Assembly (NCBI GenBank): GCA_022773585.1
Contig: JALEZZ010000037.1
Coordinates: forward strand, 1 to 64,000
Source: Selenomonas sp.
GTDB lineage: Bacteria > Bacillota > Negativicutes > Selenomonadales > Selenomonadaceae
DNA length: 64,000 bases
Reading direction: 5' to 3'
Under the pieces are notes generated by a model. The model had not been told where the DNA came from. It did not search any database and saw only the letters and a program-made list of their open reading frames with translations. This document shows, piece after piece, positions 8,437-17,808 of the stretch. The position numbers and the translations under genes are program-made. Every line of letters begins with the position of its first letter. Within the stretch, counting starts at the first letter, position 1.

Positions 8437-8525
8437 TCTGTAAGTAGACATAGCGGCGCGGCTTCGCGCGAGCGTATGCGCGGCTGTGCCGGAGAATCAT
8501 AAAATCTCTGAAGGAGGCTACGATT

Positions 8526-8801
8526 GTGAACAAAACAGAACTGGTAGCTAACGTCGCAGACAAGGCAGGACTGACGAAGAAGGACGCCGAGAAGGCTGTC
8601 ATCGCCGTCTTCGAGTCCATCGAGAACGCCCTCCAGGAGGGTGACAAGGTGCAGCTCATCGGCTTCGGCACGTTCGAGGTCAAGGAGCGCGCTGCCCGCA
8701 CGGGCCGCAACCCCCGCAGCGGCGAACCCATCGAGATCCCCGCTTCCAAGAACCCTGTGTTCAAGGCTGGCAAGGCCCTCAAGGATTCCGTGAACAAATA
8801 A
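8526..8801 (+). CDS. hup: DNA-binding protein HU
   Basis: The 91-residue histone-like HU protein bends and compacts DNA as a dimer. The N-terminal helices ([24 protein letters not shown], split here as [10 protein letters not shown] and TKKDAEKAV), the signature [18 protein letters not shown] and the beta-arm end [17 protein letters not shown] are all present, and the length is normal. Translation starts at GTG 8526, placed by GAAGGAGG just upstream. It is transcribed from its own strong promoter and closed by a strong terminator, so it forms a single-gene unit. Confidence 0.97.
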   Translation: MNKTELVANVADKAGLTKKDAEKAVIAVFESIENALQEGDKVQLIGFGTFEVKERAARTGRNPRSGEPIEIPASKNPVFKAGKALKDSVNK

Positions 8802-8816
8802 GCGTGAGCTTGTTGC

Positions 8817-8843
8817 AAGCCTCCCTTTCTGAGGGAGGCTTTC
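8817..8843 (+). terminator. Rho-independent terminator of the HU gene
   Basis: AAGCCTCCCT and AGGGAGGCTT form a perfect 10-bp stem with a 5-base loop, followed by T. The CCTCCC/GGGAGG core is the same as that of the repeat modules found elsewhere in the window. Confidence 0.8.
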
Positions 8844-8863
8844 TGTATATCTGGAGGCAGTGC

Positions 8864-9658
8864 GTGGAAAAGAAGCAGGAGAGAAGGGCCGTCCTCGTGA
8901 CGGGCGGCACATCGGGCGTCGGGCTTGCGGCGGCAAAGAGGTTCCGCCGCAGGGGCTTCGATGTCTGCATCGCAGGACGCAGCGAGGCGCGCGGGGAGAA
9001 AGCGCTGGCAGAGCTCAGGGACGTGGTGCCGGAAGGCGCGGCAGGCGGGGAAGCTGCGGCACCAGACGCCATCTTTGTCCCGGCGGATGTGCGTCGCGTC
9101 GCGGACTGCGAGGCGCTCGTGCAGGCGGCTGTGGCGCGGTTCGGCCGTCTTGACGTGCTCGTCAATTCGGCCGGCGTCTATGCCGAAGGCGCGATTGACG
9201 ACCTGACGGAAGAGCTCTTTGACGATGTGCTGGCCGTCAATCTCAAGGGCACGGTCTTCATGAGCCGTGCGGCTGTGCCGCATCTGCGGGAGACGCGCGG
9301 CTGCATCGTCAATGTTGGCTCGGATGCGGGTGTGCATGGCAATTATTTCTGCACGGCCTATTGCGCGGCGAAAGGCGGCGTCTCGCTCTTCACGCGGGCG
9401 CTGGCGCTCGAGCTCGCACATGAGGGCGTGCGCGTCAATGCCATCGCGCCCGGCGACCTCCTGACGCCGCTGACGGAGGCGCAGCTCGCGGCCGCACCCG
9501 ACCGCAGCGCGGCGCTTTCCGAGATGGCGTCGGTCTATCCCGTCGGCCATATCGGCACGGCCGACGATGCGGCGGCGGCCATCTGCTATCTGGCGTCAGA
9601 AGACGCAGGCTTTATCACGGGGACGATCCTCTCCATCGACGGAGGACTGACAGCATGA
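8864..9658 (+). CDS. Short-chain dehydrogenase/reductase (FabG-like)
   Basis: A 264-residue classical SDR oxidoreductase using NAD(P)H. The dinucleotide motif TGGTSGVGLA lies near residue 11, followed by NSAG, the catalytic Ser region VGSDAGVHG and YCAAKGG holding Tyr and Lys, and the C-terminal FITGTILSIDGGL typical of FabG-type enzymes. Start GTG 8864 is chosen because GGAGG at 8853-8857 stands 6 bases away; an upstream in-frame extension would run through the HU terminator. The stop overlaps the glycosyltransferase start by ATGA, so the two are co-translated. The substrate cannot be told: ketoacyl, sugar or other alcohol are all possible. Confidence 0.88.
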   Translation: MEKKQERRAVLVTGGTSGVGLAAAKRFRRRGFDVCIAGRSEARGEKALAELRDVVPEGAAGGEAAAPDAIFVPADVRRVADCEALVQAAVARFGRLDVLVNSAGVYAEGAIDDLTEELFDDVLAVNLKGTVFMSRAAVPHLRETRGCIVNVGSDAGVHGNYFCTAYCAAKGGVSLFTRALALELAHEGVRVNAIAPGDLLTPLTEAQLAAAPDRSAALSEMASVYPVGHIGTADDAAAAICYLASEDAGFITGTILSIDGGLTA

Positions 9659-10809
9659 CGGGAACGCTGAAACAGCGCCATCCGCGCTATCTCATCATGA
9701 CGGCCTCCATCGGTTCGGGCCACATCAAGGCCGCCGAGGCCATCGCGCGCGAGGTGCGCCGCGTCGACGAGGACGCCATCATCGAGATCGTCGATTTCAT
9801 GTCGCGCGGCGTTTCGACGCTGCACTGGCTCATGAAGCGCATCTACCTGCTCATGCTGGCCTTCGTGCCCGACCTCTACGACCGCTGCTACCAGTTCGCG
9901 GGCGGTGACTCGGGCGGGCGGCTGACGGACACGGCGTTCTCGCTCATCATGTACCGGCGCATGGCAAAGCTCATCGACAGCTTCCACCCCGATACGGTCA
10001 TCTGCACGCATCCATTTCCCGAAGGCGCGTGCTCGTTCATCAAGAAATTTTCGAAGCGGCAGTTCCGCCTCAGCGTCGTGCTGACGGACTACTCTCTGCA
10101 TGAAATCTGGGTCTACCCGCGCGTCGATGATTACTTCGTCGCCATCCCGAAGATGAAGGATGGCCTCGTCGCGAAGGGCTTTGCGGAAAGCGCTGTCCAT
10201 GTGACGGGCATCCCTGTCGACCGCAAGATCCTCGAGCTCCCCGACAAGGCGGGCGCGCGGCAGCAGCTCGGCCTCGCACAGGGGCGGCCTGTCGTCATGC
10301 TCATGGGCGGCGGCCTCGGTCTCGGCGGCATCGAGGCGATGCTCGACGATTTGGAGGGCATCGGGCAGCCGCTGACGCTGCTTGTCGTCGCGGGGCGCAA
10401 CGAAGACCTCGAGCTTGCGATCCGCAGGCGCATCCCGACGTCGCGCCACGAACTCCATGTCTGGGGCTTCACGCAGCGTGCGCAGCTCCTGATGCGCGCG
10501 TCCGACATCCTCGTGACGAAGCCCGGAGCGCTGACGACGAGCGAAGCGTTCATCCTCGGGCTGCCGACGGTGCTTCATGATCCGATTCCGGGGCCTGAAG
10601 AGGAAAACGCTGTCTATGCGACGGAGCATGGCGCGGCCGTCTGGGTGCATCCGGGCGAGAGCCTCGCGGGCGCGGTGAAGGAGCTGCTCTGGGCTCCCGC
10701 GCGCCTTGCGGCGCTCGCGGAAGGCGCGCGTGCCTGCGGCCGTCCCGATGCGGCACTCGAGATCGCGGAGACGCTGCGGAACAAAACGATATGTGAAGAT
10801 AACTCATAA
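9655..10809 (+). CDS. MGDG-synthase/UgtP-like glycosyltransferase (GT28)
   Basis: The 384-residue protein belongs to the family of MurG-like transferases that includes processive diacylglycerol glucosyltransferases. The N-terminal acceptor domain begins LIMTASIGSGHIKAAEAIA, the hallmark GSGH motif of MGDG synthases. The C-terminal nucleotide-sugar domain shows LMGGGLGLGG, WGFTQRAQLLMRASDILVT and KPGALTTSEAFILGLPTV. It probably glycosylates a lipid at the inner face of the membrane, but the acceptor is unknown. It overlaps the SDR gene by ATGA and is followed by about 90 bp without a clear terminator. Confidence 0.85.
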   Translation: MTGTLKQRHPRYLIMTASIGSGHIKAAEAIAREVRRVDEDAIIEIVDFMSRGVSTLHWLMKRIYLLMLAFVPDLYDRCYQFAGGDSGGRLTDTAFSLIMYRRMAKLIDSFHPDTVICTHPFPEGACSFIKKFSKRQFRLSVVLTDYSLHEIWVYPRVDDYFVAIPKMKDGLVAKGFAESAVHVTGIPVDRKILELPDKAGARQQLGLAQGRPVVMLMGGGLGLGGIEAMLDDLEGIGQPLTLLVVAGRNEDLELAIRRRIPTSRHELHVWGFTQRAQLLMRASDILVTKPGALTTSEAFILGLPTVLHDPIPGPEEENAVYATEHGAAVWVHPGESLAGAVKELLWAPARLAALAEGARACGRPDAALEIAETLRNKTICEDNS

Positions 10810-10898
10810 AATTTAAATTTTTTGATGGCAGGTTTTTCCCCGTCCGCGTGGAAATTTTTATTATTGGATTTTTGGGGAAAGCGAAGCTGGTGGGATAC

Positions 10899-11477
10899 AT
10901 GGCAGTTACGAAACTCGAAGTCGTTTGGGAGAAGAGATACCTTTGTCCGAAGTGCGGCAAGAAGCTGCACTACGTCGAAGGGGATGCCGTGTCCGTCGTG
11001 AACGGGCGCGTCGATATGAACAGCACGCTGCCGCGTTATGTCTGCACGTCTTGCGGTGTCTATTACCGCGAGCTCCTCGGATCGGGATATTTCGAGGAAT
11101 ACGATCTCAAAGAAGAGGTGCGCGCGAAAGCGGCGGCATCGATGAAAGCCGCGCGGGAGAAGTGGGCGGCCATCGGCACCGCGATGAAGGAAACGTCGGC
11201 AGCCCCTGCCACTCCCGCGCCACAGCCGCAGCAGCCGACGCGCCATGTCAAGCCGACGGGCGACCTCCAGCCCATGCAGCTCAAGCGCGAGGCCGATGGC
11301 AAGTGCGCGTGCCCGCGTTGCGGCACGCGCATGGACTTCGTCGAAGGCCAGCCTGTGCGCATCGTCGACGGCAAGCCGGACATGGAGAACGTCATGGATC
11401 ACTTCCACTGCCCGTACTGCGATTCCGTTTTCCGGCGCATCGCGACGACGGATTTCTTCCAGTATTCGGAGAAATGA
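10899..11477 (+). CDS. Hypothetical protein with two zinc-ribbon motifs
   Basis: I do not recognise this 192-residue protein. It has two similar halves. Each carries a zinc-ribbon pair: CPKCGKKLHYVEGD with CTSCGVYY, and CPRCGTRMDFVEGQ with CPYCDSVF. Each is followed by a matching stretch (VVNGRVDM and IVDGKPDM), so the protein looks like an internal duplication joined by an Ala/Pro-rich linker. No membrane segment or catalytic motif is seen. Start ATG 10899 is preferred over an upstream in-frame ATG at 10848 because the extra residues would be hydrophobic and unconserved; the ribosome-binding site is weak for both. It may bind nucleic acid or protein. Confidence 0.75.
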   Translation: MAVTKLEVVWEKRYLCPKCGKKLHYVEGDAVSVVNGRVDMNSTLPRYVCTSCGVYYRELLGSGYFEEYDLKEEVRAKAAASMKAAREKWAAIGTAMKETSAAPATPAPQPQQPTRHVKPTGDLQPMQLKREADGKCACPRCGTRMDFVEGQPVRIVDGKPDMENVMDHFHCPYCDSVFRRIATTDFFQYSEK

Positions 11478-11512
11478 GCATGCAGGGCGTCAGGGCTGCG
11501 GCGATAAAAAAC

Positions 11513-11541
11513 TTGCAGAAATGACGATTTCCTTGTATCAT
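11513..11541 (+). promoter_or_regulatory. Sigma-70 promoter for divIC-yabR
   Basis: TTGCAG at 11513-11518 and TATCAT at 11536-11541 are spaced by 17 bp and lie about 40 bp upstream of the divIC start. Confidence 0.6.
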
Positions 11542-11582
11542 AGGACTTGTTACAGTTTGCAGGCAGAGGGAAGGTTGCGCGT

Positions 11583-11876
11583 ATGGCGATGGAGCGAAGG
11601 AAGAAGCGGAGGAAGTTTGACTTCTTCGTGCCGCTCCTGATTGTCATCATCGGCTATTTCGCCTTCGTGCTCGTCGGCCAGCAGGTGCATCTCCAGGAGG
11701 TCGCCGCCGATCAGGAAGCGGCTGATGCCCGCCTCGCAGCGGCAGAGGCGGAGAATGCAGCGCTCAAGCAGGAAAAGGCCGACCTCAAGGATCCCGCGTA
11801 CGTCGAGAAGATCGCGCGCGAGGAACTCGGCATGACCCGCCACGGCGAGCTCCCCTATACGGATGCAGGCAAGTGA
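11583..11876 (+). CDS. Septum formation initiator DivIC/FtsB family protein
   Basis: A 97-residue bitopic division protein. A basic N-terminus (ERRKKRRK) precedes one membrane helix (PLLIVIIGYFAFVLVG), a coiled coil (about residues 35-70) and the family end motif PAYVEKIAREELGMTRHGE. In the divisome it pairs with an FtsL-type partner at the septum. Position directly before yabR and tilS matches the Bacillus divIC-yabR arrangement. Start ATG 11583 has GGGAAGG upstream; a longer in-frame start would add unlikely residues before the basic patch. Confidence 0.9.
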   Translation: MAMERRKKRRKFDFFVPLLIVIIGYFAFVLVGQQVHLQEVAADQEAADARLAAAEAENAALKQEKADLKDPAYVEKIAREELGMTRHGELPYTDAGK

Positions 11877-11878
11877 CA

Positions 11879-11939
11879 GGGAAGCGATGATTGCTTCCCC
11901 AGGAATATGTTTCAGTTTCAGGAAGCGATGATCGCTTCC
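11879..11939 (+). repeat. Two near-identical short inverted repeats between divIC and yabR
   Basis: GGGAAGC...GCTTCCC at 11879-11899 and GGAAGCGA...TCGCTTCC at 11921-11939 are two copies of a small hairpin about 20 bases apart. The second ends a few bases before the yabR ribosome-binding site. Neither has a T run, so they are not terminators; they could affect mRNA stability or yabR translation. Confidence 0.7.
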
Positions 11940-11958
11940 GCAAGGAGGAAGAATTAAT

Positions 11959-12453
11959 TTGGCCATTGAAGTAGGCAGCATCGTAGAAGGTGTCGTCACG
12001 GGCATCACGAATTTTGGTGCCTTTGTCGAACTGCCGGAAAAGAAAGTCGGCCTTGTCCACATCTCCGAGGTCGCGGATGAATACGTCCGCGACGTGCATG
12101 ATTTCCTGGAAGAGAACCAGAAGATCAAGGTCAAGGTTCTCAGCATCGATGAGAAGGGCAAGATCGGCCTCTCCATCAAGGCGCTCGAGAACAAGAAGGA
12201 GGGTGCCGGCGCATCGCATCATGACCATGCCGGAAACCATTCGAGCTTCCATGCTTCCCCCCGTCCGCAGGGCGGTCGCGGCCCGCGGGACTTCCGTCGC
12301 TCCGGGGGTGGCCGCTTCAATGGCAATCCCCGCATGAATGCCTCGTTCGAGGACAAGCTCTCGAAGTTCCTCAAGGACAGCGATGAGCGCCTCACGGACC
12401 TCCGCCGCAAGACGGACTCCAAGCGTGGCGGCCGCGGCTCGCGCAGAGACTGA
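11959..12453 (+). CDS. yabR: S1-domain RNA-binding protein, YabR-like
   Basis: The 164-residue protein has one S1 RNA-binding domain at residues 1-72 (GSIVEGVVTGITNFGAFVEL, KVGLVHISEVADEYV, and KVKVLSIDEKGKIGLSIK split as IKVKVLSID and KIGLSIKAL). A basic, Arg/Gly-rich tail follows (RPQGGRGPRD, RGGRGSRRD). This matches YabR/GSP13-type proteins that bind RNA or ribosomes. The start is TTG 11959, with AAGGAGGAAG upstream. The tail is likely disordered and may extend RNA contacts. A strong terminator follows. Confidence 0.9.
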   Translation: MAIEVGSIVEGVVTGITNFGAFVELPEKKVGLVHISEVADEYVRDVHDFLEENQKIKVKVLSIDEKGKIGLSIKALENKKEGAGASHHDHAGNHSSFHASPRPQGGRGPRDFRRSGGGRFNGNPRMNASFEDKLSKFLKDSDERLTDLRRKTDSKRGGRGSRRD

Positions 12454-12458
12454 GTGAT

Positions 12459-12483
12459 AGCCTCCCCTCGGGGGGAGGCTTTT
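12459..12483 (+). terminator. Rho-independent terminator of yabR
   Basis: AGCCTCCCC and GGGGAGGCT form the stem, followed by TTTTGC. It belongs to the same CCTCCC/GGGAGG hairpin type as the window's repeat modules. Confidence 0.75.
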
Positions 12484-12529
12484 GCATTATGCGGGCTTTT
12501 GCATTCTGTATGCAGCAGGAGGCGATGGC

Positions 12530-13498
12530 ATGACGAAGCTGGCACACCGCCTGCAGGCGCACCTGCAACGGACAGGGCTCCTGCCGCATGGCACGCGCGT
12601 CCTCGTCGCCTGCTCGGGCGGGCCCGATTCCGTCGCGCTGCTGCTGCTGCTGCTGGAGCTCGCCCCGGTGCGGCATCTTGCCGTCGCGGCAGCGCATTAC
12701 GAACACGGCTTGCGCGGCGAGGCGTCCCGCGAGGATGCGGCGTTTGTCGCGGCTCTCTGCCAGGCGCGCGGCGTCGCGTGCAAGACCGGCGCGGCGCCGC
12801 GCGGCAGCATCGAGGGCGCAGGCGAATCCGTCGAGACGGCGGCGCGCCGCATGCGCTATGCGTTCCTCGAAGAGGCGCGGCAGGCGGCCGGGGCGGACGT
12901 CGTCTGCACGGCACATCATGCGGGCGACCAGGCCGAGACGGTGCTCATGCACATCCTGCGCGGCACGGGGCTCGACGGCCTCGCAGGCATTCCTGCCGTG
13001 GATGAAAGACGTCATCTCGTGCGGCCGCTCCTGGCACTCTCGAAAACCGAGCTCATCGCCTACTGTGAGGCGCAGGGCATCACGCCGCGCCACGATGCGA
13101 CGAACGATGTGCCCGATGGCCTTCGGAACCGCGTGCGGCTGAAGCTCCTGCCGCAGCTCGCGGCCGCGTACAACCCGCGCATCCGCGAGGGGCTCTGCCG
13201 CCTCGCGAGCGTTGCAGGCGAGGAACGGGCGGCGCTCGATGTGGTTGCAGAAGACGCTTTCCAGCGTCTTTCAAGCGGCAGCCGCCTTGAGGCCAGGGGC
13301 ACATCAAAGCTCCCGCACGCCATCGCGCGGCGCGTGCTGCGCCGTTATCTCGCAGCGCTCGGCCACGCACAGGACGTGAGCCTTGAGCGCACGGAGGCGC
13401 TTTTGGCGCTTCTCCATGCCGAGGGCGGCAAGACCGTCGAGCTCCCCGGCATCACCATCATGAAAGAGCACGGCTGGCTCCGGCCCGTCGTTTTCTAA
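12530..13498 (+). CDS. tilS: tRNA(Ile)-lysidine synthase
   Basis: TilS modifies C34 of the AUA-reading tRNA-Ile to lysidine using ATP and lysine. The N-terminal PP-loop ATPase motif VLVACSGGPDSVALLL (SGGPDS) is near residue 25. AAHYEHGLRGEASREDA and CTAHHAGDQAETVLMHILRG are the other family signatures, and a C-terminal TilS domain follows. At 322 residues it is short compared with many homologues of 400-460, so the last substrate-binding domain is reduced. Start ATG 12530 follows GCAGGAGGC. The gene lies between yabR and hpt as in Bacillus. Confidence 0.93.
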   Translation: MTKLAHRLQAHLQRTGLLPHGTRVLVACSGGPDSVALLLLLLELAPVRHLAVAAAHYEHGLRGEASREDAAFVAALCQARGVACKTGAAPRGSIEGAGESVETAARRMRYAFLEEARQAAGADVVCTAHHAGDQAETVLMHILRGTGLDGLAGIPAVDERRHLVRPLLALSKTELIAYCEAQGITPRHDATNDVPDGLRNRVRLKLLPQLAAAYNPRIREGLCRLASVAGEERAALDVVAEDAFQRLSSGSRLEARGTSKLPHAIARRVLRRYLAALGHAQDVSLERTEALLALLHAEGGKTVELPGITIMKEHGWLRPVVF

Positions 13499-13543
13499 AA
13501 ATAAAAAGAACCACAAGCAAGAACAAGAAATGAGGAAGACGTC

Positions 13544-14089
13544 ATGATGAACGACGACATCGCAAAGATCTACTTTACGGAAGAACAGCTCAAGGCCAAG
13601 GTGGCGGAACTCGGTGCCAAGATCACCGAGGACTACAAGGATGCGAAGGAAGATATCTATTGCGTCGGCATCCTCAAGGGCGCGTCCGTCTTCTACACGG
13701 ACCTCGTGCGTGCCATCAACCTGCCCGTGCATTTCGATTTCATGATTGCATCGAGCTATGGCAACGGCACGTCGACGACGGGCTCCGTCAAGATTCTCAA
13801 AGACCTCGACTACGACATCGAGGGCAAGCACCTCATCGTCATCGAGGACATCATCGACTCGGGCACGACGATGAGCTACCTCTTGAAGTATTTCCAGCAT
13901 CGGAAGCCCGCATCCGTCAAGCTCTGTGCGCTGCTTTCGAAGCCTTCGCGCCGCACGGCGCAGGTGCCCATCGATTACTGCGGCTTCGAGGTGCCCGACG
14001 AATTCCTCGTCGGCTACGGCCTCGACTATGCGGAAGTCTACCGCAACCTGCCGTACATCGGCGTGCTGAAACCTGAAATCTATGCATAA
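13544..14089 (+). CDS. hpt: Hypoxanthine phosphoribosyltransferase
   Basis: A 181-residue purine-salvage enzyme making IMP or GMP from hypoxanthine or guanine and PRPP. The PRPP-binding motif VIEDIIDSGTTMSYLL is near residue 100. The N-terminal flexible-loop region has GILKGASVF and SSYGNGTSTTG, and the C-terminus has VPDEFLVGYGLDYAE. Length is normal. The start may be ATG 13544 or the next codon, ATG 13547. It sits between tilS and ftsH in the conserved Firmicutes order. Confidence 0.96.
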   Translation: MMNDDIAKIYFTEEQLKAKVAELGAKITEDYKDAKEDIYCVGILKGASVFYTDLVRAINLPVHFDFMIASSYGNGTSTTGSVKILKDLDYDIEGKHLIVIEDIIDSGTTMSYLLKYFQHRKPASVKLCALLSKPSRRTAQVPIDYCGFEVPDEFLVGYGLDYAEVYRNLPYIGVLKPEIYA

Positions 14090-14146
14090 CATCGGTATGC
14101 ATATCATCTTTTCGGCGGCCTGCGGGCTGCCGGCGGAGGAATGCGC

Positions 14147-16174
<2,028 letters not shown>

Positions 16175-16212
16175 GGCGTGTCTCAAAAAAGAAAATCGCA
16201 GATAAGGAAATG

Positions 16213-16250
16213 AAGCTCGTGCTATACTGACGGTGTAGCGCGAGCTTTTA
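16213..16250 (+). terminator. Rho-independent terminator of ftsH
   Basis: AAGCTCGTGCTATA pairs with TGTAGCGCGAGCTT (one wobble) around a short loop, followed by TTTA. Confidence 0.7.
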
Positions 16251-16408
16251 GGTGAGAGAAAAAGGCCCTATTGCGGTTACTGGAGGGTTTCATAGATTGA
16301 GAATATTGCTTGTTCAACAGGCGCTCCCTCTGGGAGGGAGCCAATAAATACGTGAGGATTGATTGTAGGACTAATCCATAGGATCCACTTTCGAAAGGGG
16401 ACTGTCAT
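16251..16408 (+). other. Non-coding stretch with one repeat-type hairpin
   Basis: No gene is seen. A hairpin GCTCCCTC-tg-GGAGGGAGC at about 16323-16341 is followed by CCAATAA. The same CCAATAA tail follows the outer hairpin of the large element that ends near 28134, so this is probably a remnant of that repeat family. A GAAAGGGG ribosome-binding site for the next gene lies at the end. Confidence 0.5.
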
Positions 16409-16702
16409 ATGATACATTTTTGGAGCAACCAATGGAGTCTCATGCTCCCTGAAAATTGTCCGTATTGCATCAAATACGAACAGATGGGGAGAGACTATGT
16501 CGTTACTCTTGAGTACGGAGAAACACGAGAAAAATTTCTTGCGAGCCTCGACATGGAATCCAATGCGAAAGAACTGTTGAGGCAGCTCTCCGAGTGTTTA
16601 TGCCTGAGAAAAGATTTTCGGACGGACAGCGATGTGAAAAACATATATAGCGGCATCCAGCCGGGAATCAATCTGTCCTTCATTCCGGATGGGGAAAAAT
16701 AA
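16409..16702 (+). CDS. Hypothetical protein, AT-rich small gene
   Basis: A 97-residue protein of unknown function. It begins MIHFWSNQWSLMLPENCPYC and has Cys residues at CPYC and at CLCLRK, but no recognised domain or membrane helix. Codons are visibly more AT-rich than in ftsH and birA on either side. GAAAGGGG precedes the ATG, and a perfect 15-bp terminator follows at once, so it looks like an autonomous single-gene unit inserted into the conserved ftsH-birA interval. Possible recent acquisition. Confidence 0.6.
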   Translation: MIHFWSNQWSLMLPENCPYCIKYEQMGRDYVVTLEYGETREKFLASLDMESNAKELLRQLSECLCLRKDFRTDSDVKNIYSGIQPGINLSFIPDGEK

Positions 16703-16714
16703 CGAAGATGTCTC

Positions 16715-16750
16715 AAAAGGCTGTTGCAGAAAAAACTGCAACAGCCTTTT
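16715..16750 (+). terminator. Rho-independent terminator after the small unknown gene
   Basis: A perfect 15-bp stem (AAAAGGCTGTTGCAG with CTGCAACAGCCTTTT) around a loop of six A residues; the right arm ends in T. Confidence 0.85.
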
Positions 16751-16755
16751 CCTTA

Positions 16756-16764
16756 TGGTATAAT
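16756..16764 (+). promoter_or_regulatory. Extended -10 promoter for birA
   Basis: TGGTATAAT: a consensus TATAAT at 16759-16764 with an upstream TG. The start codon of birA is 37 bases further on. No good -35 box is seen. Confidence 0.6.
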
Positions 16765-16800
16765 GATTTTCGAACTACAGCCTTGCAAGGGGGCATTCTT

Positions 16801-17796
16801 TTGCGGAAAGAAATCTTGGACCTGCTGAAGAAGGCAGGGGATACGTACATTTCGGGCGAGGACATCGCGGAAAAGCTTGGCGTGTCGCGCACGGCGGTCT
16901 GGAAACACATCAAGGAGCTGCGGCGTGCGGGCTATGACATCGTGAGCCAGGCGCACAGCGGCTATGCACTGAAGGGCGCGCCGGACGTGCTGACGCCGGC
17001 AGAGCTCGCGCCGCTTCTTCAGGATTCGCTCTTCGGAAAAAACATCATCTATCATGAGGAAACGCGCTCGACGAACGAAGATGCAAAGGCCGCGGCGAAC
17101 GACGGTGCGCCGGATGGGACGGTCGTTGTGACGGAGTTCCAGGGCACGGGGCACGGACGCCTTTCGCGCGGCTGGTTCTGCCCGAAGGGCGAGGGCGTGC
17201 TGTTCTCCGTCATCCTGCGGCCGACGTCGTTTCTGCCGCAGGAGGCGCCGAAGTGCACGCTGCTCGCGGCCGTGGCCGTTGCGCGGGCCATCCGGAGCCT
17301 CGGCATCGACGTCGGCATCAAGTGGCCGAACGACATTCTCGCGGGGGGACGCAAGCTCGTCGGCATCCTGACGGAGATGAGTGCCGAGATGGAGCGCATC
17401 CACTACATCGTCATCGGCACGGGCATCAACGTAAACATCGGCGCGGATGAGTTCTCACCCGAGATCCAGGATACGGCGACATCGCTCTCGATTCTTGCGG
17501 GGCACGCTGTCGACCGCCGTGCGCTGCTGGCCGCCATCCTGCGCGAGATGGAGACGCTCTATGCGGCTGTGCAGCGCGAGGGCTTTGCTCCCGTCTTTGA
17601 CGCATGGCGAGAGCTCTCCGTGACGCTCGGGCAGGAGGTGCGCGTGCTCGGCGTCAATGAGACGTTCGAGGGCACGGCCGCCGACATTGACGAGACGGGC
17701 GCGTTGCTCGTCGATACGCCGGAGGGCCGCCGCCGCGTGCTCGCAGGCGACGTGTCCATCCGTCCGAAAGGCTGGACGGGCAAGAAGAACAACTGA
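16801..17796 (+). CDS. birA: Bifunctional biotin-[acetyl-CoA-carboxylase] ligase / biotin repressor
   Basis: The 331-residue protein attaches biotin to carboxylase carrier domains and probably represses biotin genes. The N-terminal winged helix (GEDIAEKLGVSRTAVWKHIK) is followed by the ligase domain with the ATP/biotin loop GTGHGRLSRGW, SVILRP and KWPNDI, and by a C-terminal SH3-like domain (GTAADIDETGALLV). The start is TTG 16801, placed by AAGGGGG 7 bases upstream; a longer frame would run back through the -10 box and terminator. The coaX start follows 12 bases after the stop. Confidence 0.94.
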   Translation: MRKEILDLLKKAGDTYISGEDIAEKLGVSRTAVWKHIKELRRAGYDIVSQAHSGYALKGAPDVLTPAELAPLLQDSLFGKNIIYHEETRSTNEDAKAAANDGAPDGTVVVTEFQGTGHGRLSRGWFCPKGEGVLFSVILRPTSFLPQEAPKCTLLAAVAVARAIRSLGIDVGIKWPNDILAGGRKLVGILTEMSAEMERIHYIVIGTGINVNIGADEFSPEIQDTATSLSILAGHAVDRRALLAAILREMETLYAAVQREGFAPVFDAWRELSVTLGQEVRVLGVNETFEGTAADIDETGALLVDTPEGRRRVLAGDVSIRPKGWTGKKNN

Positions 17797-17808
17797 GGAG
17801 GACATCCC

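Noticed and set aside
9655-10809. MurG
   Set aside because: The GSGH N-terminus and MGDG-type acceptor domain fit the lipid glycosyltransferase family better, and no mur genes are adjacent.
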